From NCBI GenBank assembly GCA_918272565.1, contig CAKJYW010000013.1, positions 1-64,000 on the forward strand: a stretch of 64,000 nt of DNA, read 5' to 3'. Positions 25,107-33,764 of the stretch are shown piece by piece. Within the stretch, counting starts at the first letter, position 1. Each line of letters starts with the position of its first letter. This stretch comes from Bacilli bacterium (lineage in GTDB: Bacteria > Bacillota_I > Bacilli_A > ML615J-28 > CAG-698). Both the position numbers and the translations under genes were made by a program. The notes under the pieces were generated by a model, which ran no database searches, was not told the origin of the DNA, and saw only the letters and a program-made list of their open reading frames with translations.

Positions 25107-25361
25107 TTAATACCTCCTTGCTTTTCTTCTAGCTTTATTCTTAGCTCTTCGTTTAGAGCGAATAAGATTCTGATGACGTGCCCAGCCTTCGCAATCTTTA
25201 CGATAGTGAGAGCCATTACTATGATAAGCACTGGATCTTACACAAGAAGAATCCTTGCTAAAGTCTGTGCCTATGTTATTAGGAAACGTAGCACCAGAAC
25301 CTGCGGATGTAATGGCAAGTGAAGCTGCTAACAACGCAGCAATTCTATGACCTTTCTTCAT
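25107..25361 (-). CDS. Small exported, strongly basic protein
   Basis: 84 residues from the ATG at 25361 with AAGGAGAT upstream. Residues 1-24 look like a signal peptide: KK, a hydrophobic core (IAALLAASLAITSAG) and small residues at a cleavage site. The mature part has two cysteines and ends in a dense basic tail (RSKRRAKNKARRKARRY). A surface or envelope role such as superinfection exclusion is possible, but speculative. Confidence 0.5.
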   Translation of the reverse strand: MKKGHRIAALLAASLAITSAGSGATFPNNIGTDFSKDSSCVRSSAYHSNGSHYRKDCEGWARHQNLIRSKRRAKNKARRKARRY

Positions 25362-25362
25362 A

Positions 25363-25746
25363 TTACTTATCTCCTTTCTTCTTAGAGAATTTGATAACAG
25401 CTTTATCAAAATCACGAAGATATGATTCAATAGCATCGTGGCTGAATGCGATAAACTCGCACACATCCTCGACATCAAACTTCTTTTGGAAGTGTCTTCC
25501 TTGGCAACTTAAAATCGCATGGACAACTTCATGAATGAAAGTAAGTCTAGCGGCTTTATAATTAAGCCTCTTGTCGATTTTAATTGTGAAGTTGTTGATG
25601 TCACGGAGACCAGACAAGCCTCCGATATCATCACCATCAACAAACTGAACAGTCCAAGGAAATCCACCAATCTTAATAGTGAATTCATTAACTGGATTTG
25701 GAATAACAAAACTACAAATAGTAGTAAAAGTATAATTATGTTTCAT
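25363..25746 (-). CDS. Second zincin-like metalloprotease (HExxH)
   Basis: 127 residues with AAAGGAG upstream. HEVVH at residues 72-76 within TFIHEVVHAILSCQG, followed by DVEDVCEFIAFSHDAI, which could supply the third ligand. It shares only the motif region with the protein at 13768, so it is a distant paralogue. It is sandwiched between tiny genes. Substrate is unknown. Confidence 0.72.
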   Translation of the reverse strand: MKHNYTFTTICSFVIPNPVNEFTIKIGGFPWTVQFVDGDDIGGLSGLRDINNFTIKIDKRLNYKAARLTFIHEVVHAILSCQGRHFQKKFDVEDVCEFIAFSHDAIESYLRDFDKAVIKFSKKKGDK

Positions 25747-25747
25747 A

Positions 25748-25882
25748 TTATTTCTCCTTTCGTTTTAATAAATTAAGATAATGAGTTAGTCTACTTGACC
25801 ATCTATATGGAAGCTCTAACTGTGGTTTGATGCATTGCCTTTTAATAATCTTACGACAACATTTCTTTTGTTTAAGATTCAT
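25748..25882 (-). CDS. Tiny basic protein, 44 residues
   Basis: A short frame MNLKQKKCCRKIIKRQ... filling the gap between two genes. Its ATG overlaps the upstream stop as ATGA (25879-25882), and its final AAGGAG codons form the ribosome site of the next gene. Composition is rich in Lys, Arg and Leu. The perfect fit between neighbours is the main support; function is unknown. Confidence 0.55.
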   Translation of the reverse strand: MNLKQKKCCRKIIKRQCIKPQLELPYRWSSRLTHYLNLLKRKEK

Positions 25883-26196
25883 TGATATCTATTCACCACC
25901 TTTTTAACTAAATTAAACTCTTCTTGAGTAAGCTTTCTATAGCTATCTCTAGCACAGTCGTTATACATCTTTAAATTAATATCTTTAAATCTATAGAACA
26001 ACCAGATGTCAACGCATTTAGATATAATAATCTTCAATGCCTTTTCGTTTTCTTCGCCTTCGTTAAGTGCAGCTTCAGTAGACTTTATTAATCTATGCAA
26101 TTCTAAACCGAAGTCAATGTCAATAAACTTTTTGTCCATTCCTTCTTCAATATCAGCATCGATTAATCTTAAATTTTCTTTTACTTTTTCATTCAT
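25879..26196 (-). CDS. Unknown helical protein
   Basis: 105 residues with AAGGAG upstream. All-helical and acidic in the first half, with a Trp/Tyr/Phe-rich patch (DIWLFYRFKDINLK). No recognised motif. Overlaps the tiny basic gene by four bases. Confidence 0.5.
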   Translation of the reverse strand: MNEKVKENLRLIDADIEEGMDKKFIDIDFGLELHRLIKSTEAALNEGEENEKALKIIISKCVDIWLFYRFKDINLKMYNDCARDSYRKLTQEEFNLVKKVVNRYQ

Positions 26197-26198
26197 AA

Positions 26199-26966
26199 TT
26201 ATTTCTCCTTCTTAACTTTAAAAATGATTTCTCTATGAGTAGTATAAGTCCATTGACTAATATCAATATCGAAATCTTTCTTGACTTGTTGTTGTCTCCA
26301 AGGTTGAATATATTCTTTATTGAAAAGAACTTTATCAACTAAACTGTCAATAGCTTTCCAATCAATAGACAAATAGTTCTCATTGATTTCGCATTCCCAG
26401 TTTTCTACATAAGTATATTTTAAAAGATAATGAATCAAAGCTTCTCTTTCAAAACCATAACGACTGATAAAATCACTAAGATATTTAGGATGTGCACCAG
26501 AAATAATCTTAGATAATAATATTTCAGTGCGACCAAAAGTAATTTTAGGTACGACATACATATCTCTAATGATAACATAGTCAACAACTTCTTTGCAGAA
26601 TTGACGAAAATAATTTTGGAAATCATTAATCTCGTGGAGAACGGAAGTTGCAATGCATACAACTTCCTTATCACCACATCTTTCTTTGATAAAATTAGCA
26701 GCGTCTTCTAAAGAAGAGAACAAAAACGCTCCAATGTTTTGTTGCTCAACTAATTTAAGCATATTAGGATTAGCATCAACAGCAACTAATAAACAATTGT
26801 AGCTATTATTGTGAATGTGCTTAAGAACAGCACCATCACCGCAGCCAAAATCGATAACGACTTTATTATCAAAGAACTTTTTATCTAAAAATTTTGTAAA
26901 AAATAATTTACTTTCAAGAGTTTTATGTAAACTCTCAACGTATGTTTCTAAATGTTTTGGATTCAT
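26199..26966 (-). CDS. Class I SAM-dependent methyltransferase
   Basis: 255 residues with AGGAGG upstream. Motif I VIDFGCGDGAVL at about 37-48, then AVDANPNML at the end of strand 2, ATSVLHEIND as the strand 4 region. There is no DPPY/NPPY, so it is not a usual DNA amino-methyltransferase; the layout is nearer to the Methyltransf_11/25 group that acts on small molecules, RNA or protein. Target unknown. It could modify a host or phage component. Confidence 0.8.
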   Translation of the reverse strand: MNPKHLETYVESLHKTLESKLFFTKFLDKKFFDNKVVIDFGCGDGAVLKHIHNNSYNCLLVAVDANPNMLKLVEQQNIGAFLFSSLEDAANFIKERCGDKEVVCIATSVLHEINDFQNYFRQFCKEVVDYVIIRDMYVVPKITFGRTEILLSKIISGAHPKYLSDFISRYGFEREALIHYLLKYTYVENWECEINENYLSIDWKAIDSLVDKVLFNKEYIQPWRQQQVKKDFDIDISQWTYTTHREIIFKVKKEK

Positions 26967-26968
26967 AA

Positions 26969-27250
26969 TTACAATACCTCCTTAAGTGTAACTGGTTTCA
27001 AAACTAAATCTTGTCTGTTAACTTTAGACTTCTCATCTTCGTAAACAGAATAAGACATATCACCATCAGAATATGGTGTATACTTAGCATCGAAATCGTA
27101 TTCATCGTTCTCGATGTTAAGTCTTAAGTCATTAAATTTTTCAAAAGCTTTTTGAGAATCGGTTTCGATTATCTCATAATGACCTTTATCACCATTAGCA
27201 AAGCACCAATCGTGAGTTAAAATAAAAGCTTCTGCAATGATCTTGCTCAT
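26969..27250 (-). CDS. Unknown acidic protein
   Basis: 93 residues with GAGGAG upstream. Asp/Glu/Tyr-rich, no motif recognised. One base separates it from the DUF4313-like gene; it is part of the same transcript. Confidence 0.5.
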   Translation of the reverse strand: MSKIIAEAFILTHDWCFANGDKGHYEIIETDSQKAFEKFNDLRLNIENDEYDFDAKYTPYSDGDMSYSVYEDEKSKVNRQDLVLKPVTLKEVL

Positions 27251-27251
27251 A

Positions 27252-27602
27252 TTAGAAGCTCCTCATATTTTTAATAACATTCTCATCGAACTCAACGAGC
27301 GGATAAGAACAGAAGCCACTGCAACCTCGATAGCCAGTGTGCTTTCCTAATTTATTATCGACAATCCAAGTGAGAATCTTCTCACCAAGATTATTAGTAT
27401 CGACAAAAGCTCTAGTCTTGTTAGCAAGAACATCGCTATCATCGATGTTAACTGTAAGAGTAGCATAAGGTTCTTCAAAGCCACTCTTATCAACACATAT
27501 CATAGCGATAGCAAGTGTTTTGTTTGTGCTATAGCTACCTCTTCTTAAAATAATATCGTATGTATTACCATACATTTCTAATTCATATTTATTTTCCTTC
27601 AT
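27252..27602 (-). CDS. DUF4313-like protein
   Basis: 116 residues with AAAGGAG upstream. It has the DUF4313 pattern: YATLTVNIDDSDVLANKTRA, FVDTNNLGEKI, and HTGYRGCSGFCSYPLVEFDE. This family is common in mobile elements and phages of gut bacteria, with no known biochemical role. It overlaps the upstream gene by 14 bases. Confidence 0.75.
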   Translation of the reverse strand: MKENKYELEMYGNTYDIILRRGSYSTNKTLAIAMICVDKSGFEEPYATLTVNIDDSDVLANKTRAFVDTNNLGEKILTWIVDNKLGKHTGYRGCSGFCSYPLVEFDENVIKNMRSF

Positions 27603-27786
27603 AAACTTTTTCTCCTTTCATAATTGCAAAAAATTTTCTAGGAATATCGTGGTTTTTATACATTCTTTCAAACCACTTAGCTCTTTCAATAACATAATTC
27701 TTTGGTTTAGGAACAAGACTATGTTCAATAACTGTGTTAGAACCATCTGGTTCAACACGATAGATTTCAAATTCATACGCAACCAT
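27589..27786 (-). CDS. Small unknown protein
   Basis: 65 residues from the ATG at 27786 with AAAGGAG upstream; an upstream in-frame extension lacks a site. Probable alpha/beta, basic near the end (RKFFAIMKGEKVYEG). No family recognised. Confidence 0.5.
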   Translation of the reverse strand: MVAYEFEIYRVEPDGSNTVIEHSLVPKPKNYVIERAKWFERMYKNHDIPRKFFAIMKGEKVYEGK

Positions 27787-27787
27787 A

Positions 27788-28081
27788 TTAAATCTCCTTT
27801 CTGAATTTAAATTCCTTATAGTTAAAACCATTCTCTTTATAAGAACGGTAAGTAGGATTTGCAATTCCATTTTCAACTAGCCAATCACAAACCCAAGGAT
27901 AGTCCTTGTTGTTTACATAAGCACAACGATTCCTTCCCGAAGGAAAAGGCATTGTTAAATCGAATAACTTAACACCGTTAGTATATCCGAATAACAATAC
28001 CTTAAAAGAATCTTCTTGTGTTTGACAAACAACACAAACATAAAGTTTGATAGGACGACAATAATATTTCTTCCTACTCAT
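27788..28081 (-). CDS. Unknown protein
   Basis: 97 residues from the ATG at 28081, overlapping the stop of the MazF-like gene by eight bases. There is no Shine-Dalgarno at that start, so translation is probably coupled. Two Cys near the N-terminus (YVCVVCQ) and a basic C-terminus are visible. Function is unknown. Confidence 0.45.
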   Translation of the reverse strand: MSRKKYYCRPIKLYVCVVCQTQEDSFKVLLFGYTNGVKLFDLTMPFPSGRNRCAYVNNKDYPWVCDWLVENGIANPTYRSYKENGFNYKEFKFRKEI

Positions 28082-28505
28082 GATTATATCTACGATTAGG
28101 AGAAACATATTTCCTTGGTGGATTAGCAAAACGTTTCAACCCAGTTGACAATGTAGCTAAATAACCAGATAAAACTTTATAGATAGAATATCTACTAGGT
28201 TTATCTACATAGCCAATGCGTGTAGCAGAATTAACAGATAATGTATGTAACTTATCAAGTTGAACATAGCTATCAGTTCTTAAAAAATAATTAGCTGCTT
28301 TAGTTAAGACAACGCTATTATTTAAATACATATTGTCACTTTGAGAAGTGACTTTAGCACAAATCATATTGTTATAATCAACAGCTATAACCATAAACAA
28401 GCCACGTTGTTCATCACCATTAGCAAATCTCTTTACATCTCCATCTAAAGAAACATAAGGACAAGATACTAAATCAAAAGGCATTAATGTTTTCTGTACG
28501 TTCAT
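28074..28505 (-). CDS. MazF/PemK-like fold protein
   Basis: 143 residues from the ATG at 28505 with AAGGAGGT upstream. The order FDLVSCPYVSLDG, RGLFMVIAVDYNNMICAKVT, then SYVQLDKLHTLSVNSATRIG follows the PemK/MazF barrel: GD.V, RP.lVv, kiTS, S.v..dk...l. The catalytic Arg of the RP motif is Arg-Gly here. No antitoxin-like gene is adjacent. It may be a solitary RNA-binding or RNase-like protein used by the phage. Confidence 0.5.
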   Translation of the reverse strand: MNVQKTLMPFDLVSCPYVSLDGDVKRFANGDEQRGLFMVIAVDYNNMICAKVTSQSDNMYLNNSVVLTKAANYFLRTDSYVQLDKLHTLSVNSATRIGYVDKPSRYSIYKVLSGYLATLSTGLKRFANPPRKYVSPNRRYNHE

Positions 28506-28506
28506 A

Positions 28507-30930
28507 TTATTCACCTCCTTTCACTACAAGATTACTAACTCTAATAACAGTAGACTTAGGCTTTGAAGAAATAATCAAACCTTTACTGTTCTTAGAAAGA
28601 TACATTCTTTTAGCAGAATCTGTGCGAGGAACATAGTCAGTAGCTTTACAACCACTAACCCATTTAATGTTCTTCTCTTCAAGCATACCTAAAAGAGTGA
28701 GTAACTTATCAGTATCATTACAATCAAATGATAAAGAACCTTTAATGAATAAAGATATGACATCTTTAATATCATATTGGATTTCTTTATCTCTTGATGC
28801 AATAGCAGAATTAAAGTGTGCAATACAAACTTCACCAATCATTAAAGACTTGTGAAAGTATTCACCACACACAGAACATTTCTCTGCATAATCTGGTAAA
28901 ACTTTAAAGTATTTAATACCACTAGGCATAATAACTTTATAAGCAGATTTAAACTTAATGTTTATACCTTCTTCAGTAGTAACATAATCACCAAGTTTAT
29001 CTAATTCAGTTATATCAAAATACTTTTTGCCATCTTCAGTATTGATACAAACTAAATCACTTGGATGTACCATTTGTCCATTGTGTTCAATCAATTCGCT
29101 TTCACATTTAGGACAAAGGTTACCAGTAGTTAATGCTTTACCACAAACACGGCAACAATTAGGTCTTGTAACGAAAGAACTATATCCTCTAGAATCACTA
29201 TAAGAACAAGGCCTAATAACACCAGTATCTAGTTTAGGGAAATCAACAGCATAATAGTAAGTTGCTTTCTCTGTTTTACCTTTAAGATAACTCAAAGCCA
29301 TAATCGGATCATTGTATCTTCCATCACAATCATCAGCGATTTCTTCAAACTTAGACCTATCTAAAGACTCACCGAAATCTTTGCCTACTCTTGCAGAACC
29401 TTTAACAGCTTTCCAGTCAACAGTACCATTACTAAAATTAAATGGAGCGAAAACATCTTGTAGATATTCTCTGATAACTTTAGCAAGAGCGATAGATTCT
29501 TGGTCATATGGATGGCCAGGATAGAAATCATTTTGTCTAATGCAATCAAGATTGTCACCAACCCAAAGAAGACATCTCTTCTTCTTTGCCCAAAGATATT
29601 GTGGAACACCTTCAAGTTTTTCGTGAGGAATATATACAATGAAACCATTAGCACATAAGAACTGGAAGTTACCACGGTTATAACCACCACCGTAGTTAGA
29701 ACCTTGGCCATACTTAGCAGGCAAATCTGTAAAGTCATCAATAAAACTTTGACAGCTTGACCAGCTATAACCTAAAGAACAAGTAATCATATCGCAAGGA
29801 TGGAATGAAACGATAAAGGATTCTTTACAGAAAGAACCTTTAACATTTTCTTGCAAACGTGCAAACAATTGTTCATAAGTTCCTCTATTAACAAGAGTGA
29901 AACCTTCACCTAATACGTTTCTAACTTTAAATTTTGCGTTAGAATAATAACTAAAATTAGTTTTTATTCTACTAACAGCAACATTAAAGTCATCACCTTC
30001 AACAAAACGATTACCTCTCATATCAACAGTCAAAGCTGTAAGCCAATCGTGGAAACTCTTGACTAGCTTATTAACAATAGTTGTTTTCACTGGCCCAGCT
30101 GTATCACTAGCTTGGTTAGCACCAACAGATTTATATAAGTCACCTAAAAACCAATTAATGTGTTCGCCAATACAAGATGTATAATCAGATAAAAAGTTTT
30201 CTCTTTCCTCTGAAGAAGCAAAAGAACAAGCTTTATCATAAATAGCTTTAGGAAGCTTATTGAAAGGAATAGGTTTTTCTGAATCAAGCATAGAGAAAAC
30301 AGACTGAATAGTAAAGAAACAACCAGTAATAGTTTTATCATCATCAGTAAACTCTTGTTTATATTCTTCGATAAAATTTTTAACTCTTTCTACAGTTGCT
30401 ACAGAAATCTTAGCATCTTCATCTGTATATTCTTCTTTAATAGGTTGACCTTCAAGAATTAAATCTCTAAAAGCTTGAATATAAATCTTAAATAATTTAT
30501 CAGCTGCATAACCAAGATATGTACCACTTGTTTCATCACCTCTTATAAAGCCAACACAAGAAGAATCAGATTCAATCTCATAATAATCAGCATCTAAACC
30601 ACAATCAGCTCTTCCTAATAGTGTCTTATAATCAATAAAAGCAGACTTGAAATTAACAGGACGGCTAACGTTTTGATCAAACAATAATGATAATGTTTTC
30701 CAATCCCATTCTGGGCGTAGAGATGCTGCACTAATAATATTACGATGACGTTTCCACCATAATTCTAACAACGCATCAATGCCGTGGTTAGATAACGTAA
30801 CATTCTTAACACCATTTCTACGCTTGAAAACATCTCTAATGTTCTCTCTTAAAATCAAACGTAATTCTTGTGGGCAAGTTTGAGAACCCACATCAAATCT
30901 TAAAATATTAATAACTTTAGGTAATGCCAT
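28507..30930 (-). CDS. Large unknown protein with C-terminal zinc ribbons
   Basis: 807 residues with AAAGGAG upstream, the biggest gene of the - strand cluster. Residues about 420-480 hold a WSSC motif (SLGYSWSSCQSF) followed by a Gly/Tyr-rich stretch and FLCANGFIVYIP. Two zinc-ribbon-like clusters lie near residues 600-620 (CRVCGKALTTGNLCPKC) and 690-710 (CSVCGEYF...C..H). I recall W-S-S/x-C proteins of this type in other gut phages, none with a known role. The first 400 residues are helical. Confidence 0.55.
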   Translation of the reverse strand: MALPKVINILRFDVGSQTCPQELRLILRENIRDVFKRRNGVKNVTLSNHGIDALLELWWKRHRNIISAASLRPEWDWKTLSLLFDQNVSRPVNFKSAFIDYKTLLGRADCGLDADYYEIESDSSCVGFIRGDETSGTYLGYAADKLFKIYIQAFRDLILEGQPIKEEYTDEDAKISVATVERVKNFIEEYKQEFTDDDKTITGCFFTIQSVFSMLDSEKPIPFNKLPKAIYDKACSFASSEERENFLSDYTSCIGEHINWFLGDLYKSVGANQASDTAGPVKTTIVNKLVKSFHDWLTALTVDMRGNRFVEGDDFNVAVSRIKTNFSYYSNAKFKVRNVLGEGFTLVNRGTYEQLFARLQENVKGSFCKESFIVSFHPCDMITCSLGYSWSSCQSFIDDFTDLPAKYGQGSNYGGGYNRGNFQFLCANGFIVYIPHEKLEGVPQYLWAKKKRCLLWVGDNLDCIRQNDFYPGHPYDQESIALAKVIREYLQDVFAPFNFSNGTVDWKAVKGSARVGKDFGESLDRSKFEEIADDCDGRYNDPIMALSYLKGKTEKATYYYAVDFPKLDTGVIRPCSYSDSRGYSSFVTRPNCCRVCGKALTTGNLCPKCESELIEHNGQMVHPSDLVCINTEDGKKYFDITELDKLGDYVTTEEGINIKFKSAYKVIMPSGIKYFKVLPDYAEKCSVCGEYFHKSLMIGEVCIAHFNSAIASRDKEIQYDIKDVISLFIKGSLSFDCNDTDKLLTLLGMLEEKNIKWVSGCKATDYVPRTDSAKRMYLSKNSKGLIISSKPKSTVIRVSNLVVKGGE

Positions 30931-30948
30931 AACTATAAATCTCCTTTC

Positions 30949-32094
30949 CTAATCATTATTATTTTCATCAACTTCACCGCCACAATAAGGACAGTTATGA
31001 ACTTCAAAAGAAGCGTCATCTTTATAATGACTCTTTCTTAAAATAGCACCACAAGATGGACATCTAATGTGGTCGCCATCAGACATCAAAAGCTCTGCAC
31101 ATTGAGGACAAACAAAATCCATAAGTGGTTCATCTGTTTGAACTAAATCTTCGTGTTCAGTCATTTCACCACACATTTCGCAAACGCCAAAGTCTTGACC
31201 TTCATCATTGCCTAACAAAGATAATTGCTCATATGAATTTGAGTTTGAGTTAGAACTAGAATAGTTACACCAACTAAAATAAGATGAATGATAAGTATAG
31301 CCATTCTTATATTCATACTTCTTAGAGAAAATATCAGAGCGTAACATCTTATTTAAGTTAGATAAAAGATATCTAACCTCAGACATAGAAATATATTCAC
31401 GGTCTTTACAATGTTCGTGATGATATCCAGAAGAAATATTTACACCAGATATACCAAAGTGTGGCATTAACTGAGAGATATCACTGCAACTTCCCATAGC
31501 ATGACTATAACCAAACCTACAAACAGCATCAGTTAAAGCTGGATTAGCATCGCTATAACGAACAACATCAGTTTTATTTCTTCTATCAATTTGAATAAAA
31601 GCATTGATGCCATTTAAGAAATCGGCTTTGTAGTCACGACAAAATTGTCTTGAACCACAACAACCAATCTCTTCACCCATACAGAAAAGAACTGATGGAC
31701 GATGACCTTCAGAAATCATCTTGACGATAGCGTAAACACCACATCTATCGTCACCACCAATTCCTTGTTTGCTATGTAAATGAACATCAATGATTTTCTT
31801 TTCTTCTTTGTTGTTATAAAGAACAGTTTTCTTGATAGACTTTATCTTTGCATAAGAAGGAACAACATCCAAGTGTGCACATAAACACACTGGAAGAGTT
31901 CCTCTTGCAAAGATATAGCCATCAGTCTTATGTTCATAAGAAACAACATCAGTATATCCGTGCTTCTCAAGAAACTTTAATAAGTTAGTATAAAGTTCTT
32001 CAGCACTAGATTTTAAAATAGAAATAAAAGCATCGCTAGGAATATACTTCTTTGATATATCAGCGATGTCAACTTTGTTTTCTTTATTACTCAT
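30949..32094 (-). CDS. M20/M28/M42-like metallopeptidase with zinc-ribbon tail
   Basis: 381 residues with AAGGAGG upstream. Metal-site pattern: H74-L-D76 (CAHLDVVP), D115-D116 (GIGGDDRCG), E141-E142 (MGEEIGCCGS), D170 and H225-H228 (GYHHEHC). This is the co-catalytic dizinc set of M20/M28/M42 peptidases, reduced to a single catalytic domain. Residues about 305-375 add several CxxC pairs (CEMCGEM, CPQCAEL, CPSCGAI, CPYCGGE), a multi-ribbon tail. Substrate could be a host peptide or a small acyl conjugate. Confidence 0.75.
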   Translation of the reverse strand: MSNKENKVDIADISKKYIPSDAFISILKSSAEELYTNLLKFLEKHGYTDVVSYEHKTDGYIFARGTLPVCLCAHLDVVPSYAKIKSIKKTVLYNNKEEKKIIDVHLHSKQGIGGDDRCGVYAIVKMISEGHRPSVLFCMGEEIGCCGSRQFCRDYKADFLNGINAFIQIDRRNKTDVVRYSDANPALTDAVCRFGYSHAMGSCSDISQLMPHFGISGVNISSGYHHEHCKDREYISMSEVRYLLSNLNKMLRSDIFSKKYEYKNGYTYHSSYFSWCNYSSSNSNSNSYEQLSLLGNDEGQDFGVCEMCGEMTEHEDLVQTDEPLMDFVCPQCAELLMSDGDHIRCPSCGAILRKSHYKDDASFEVHNCPYCGGEVDENNND

Positions 32095-32109
32095 ATAAAT
32101 CCTCCTTAA

Positions 32110-33096
32110 TTAAAATGGCAAATCATAATCTCTATTAGATGCAGCATCTGATAGATGATCATGCTCTTCTGGAGCTGGCCCTACATCAGCAGTTGGAACA
32201 ACAGCTTCATCAATTGTAACAGTAAGTGGAGTGTCGTTAACTGGAGTGTCGTTAACTGGAGTATCACTAGATGGAACATCATCATCGAATATATCGCCAA
32301 GTGAATCATCAATCGCTTCATCATCTGGAATAACGTTAACAACTTCTTCTTCCTCGTCAAACAAACTAAGTTGAACACGACCAGGAGCTTTAGTCTTAAC
32401 GTTATGTTCCTTAACAATATAGCCAGCATCAAGAAGTATTTCTCTTTTCTCTGGATATAAGTTAAGCAAAGAATTTAACTTAACAACATCAGCTTTAATA
32501 ATAGAAACTAATGTATGCCACTGAACATTCTTATCAACGATTTCTTCAGCGACATCAGACTCAAAAGAACTTAATCTAAATGGGCCAATCTTAAAACAGA
32601 TACTAAGTTCTAACTGTAAGAACTTTCTAACTAAATTCTCATAGTAAACTTCTTCAGTTAAGTGAACATTTTTGTTAGTATTATAATCTTCAACACTAGC
32701 AAAATGATATTTGATTTCAGTAACAAACATTAAAGTTGAATCAACAACTTCATTAGTATGTGTTTCGCCATTCTCTTGAACGACATCATCCTTTGTAATA
32801 TTCAATAAAGTTTTGTCGTCAAGATTCTCTGGCTCAACTCTAGCAGCTAAGATACTAAATAAATTCTTAATGATATTATCAATAGACTTAGCTTTTGCTA
32901 TCAATTCTGTTTGACCAGAACTAACAGCTAAGTCCTCAATCTTAGTTTCAGTTTCTTCACCAAACTTTTTGAGCAAAGAAATAGTAGCTTGAATCTCGCT
33001 ACTATCTCTGTTTGCATAATCTTCAACGCTGAAATCGTTGATAATCTTATCACCTTGTTCAGATGTAAGAGCTTTTGTGGATAAAATTTTATTCAT
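32110..33096 (-). CDS. Unknown protein with SSB-like acidic tip
   Basis: 328 residues with AAAGGAGG upstream. Helical N-terminal 200 residues, then an acidic Asp/Pro/Thr-rich linker with a short tandem repeat (NDTP), and the last residues DYDLPF. That tip closely resembles the DDDLPF end of SSB, through which SSB recruits repair and replication proteins. It may therefore mimic or add to SSB contacts. No other domain is recognised. Confidence 0.55.
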   Translation of the reverse strand: MNKILSTKALTSEQGDKIINDFSVEDYANRDSSEIQATISLLKKFGEETETKIEDLAVSSGQTELIAKAKSIDNIIKNLFSILAARVEPENLDDKTLLNITKDDVVQENGETHTNEVVDSTLMFVTEIKYHFASVEDYNTNKNVHLTEEVYYENLVRKFLQLELSICFKIGPFRLSSFESDVAEEIVDKNVQWHTLVSIIKADVVKLNSLLNLYPEKREILLDAGYIVKEHNVKTKAPGRVQLSLFDEEEEVVNVIPDDEAIDDSLGDIFDDDVPSSDTPVNDTPVNDTPLTVTIDEAVVPTADVGPAPEEHDHLSDAASNRDYDLPF

Positions 33097-33109
33097 TTTA
33101 ATACCTCCT

Positions 33110-33499
33110 TTAATCCAACATACTCATGAATTCTTTTTCATTAGCAATAGCTTTAGCTTCGCAATCATCACAAGCACACGCAGTTGGAGCGTGCCAGTGT
33201 GATTCACTAAGCTCAATAACTTTGCCACAAAATGAGCAACGAACTTTATCATCGTAAAGTTCTTTTAACAATTGCTCACAAGTTTCACCAAACTTATCTA
33301 AAGGATAATTACCTAAATGTAATTCAACAGAACCATTAGTTATAGGCGAAACCTTATAGGTAAACTTACGCCAAAAAGTTACATCCTTAGCATTGAAATC
33401 AATAAGAAATACTAAAGTGACGACTCCGTGTTCACCGTCTTCATCTGATTCAAACAACTTAATAGAACCAGAATGACAATTACCAAAACATCTTTTCAT
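33110..33499 (-). CDS. Zinc-binding unknown protein
   Basis: 129 residues from the ATG at 33499 with GGAGGTGA upstream. Cysteines in CFGNCHS near the start and CSFCGKVIELSESHWHAP...C.CDDC near the end indicate a zinc ribbon. Function is unknown. Confidence 0.55.
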   Translation of the reverse strand: MKRCFGNCHSGSIKLFESDEDGEHGVVTLVFLIDFNAKDVTFWRKFTYKVSPITNGSVELHLGNYPLDKFGETCEQLLKELYDDKVRCSFCGKVIELSESHWHAPTACACDDCEAKAIANEKEFMSMLD

Positions 33500-33500
33500 A

Positions 33501-33752
33501 TTATTCACCTCCTTTCAGTTTTCTTTTCTTAAGCCAACAATAAATCATTATTTTGTGACGACCATTAGGCATTTTGTCACCAAAAAAATATTCAGTTTCA
33601 GCTTCATAAGAAAGATAGTCTTTATAGTTTTTGATTTCTTTTTTTCTATATTCAAAAACCATATCCTTAACTAAATCTTCCTCAGAACATTTAAATTTCT
33701 CACAACATTCTTTAAGAACGTTTTCAAGAATATCGACTTTCGGATACCACAT
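33501..33752 (-). CDS. Unknown basic protein
   Basis: 83 residues with TAGGAGGA upstream. Helical, Lys/Glu-rich, ends KKRKLKGGE where the last codons give the ribosome site of the next gene. No family recognised. Confidence 0.5.
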   Translation of the reverse strand: MWYPKVDILENVLKECCEKFKCSEEDLVKDMVFEYRKKEIKNYKDYLSYEAETEYFFGDKMPNGRHKIMIYCWLKKRKLKGGE

Positions 33753-33764
33753 AATTAAATCCTC

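Noticed and set aside
28074-28505. Complete type II toxin-antitoxin module
   Set aside because: No antitoxin-like gene is adjacent; the neighbours are unrelated and coupled for operon reasons.
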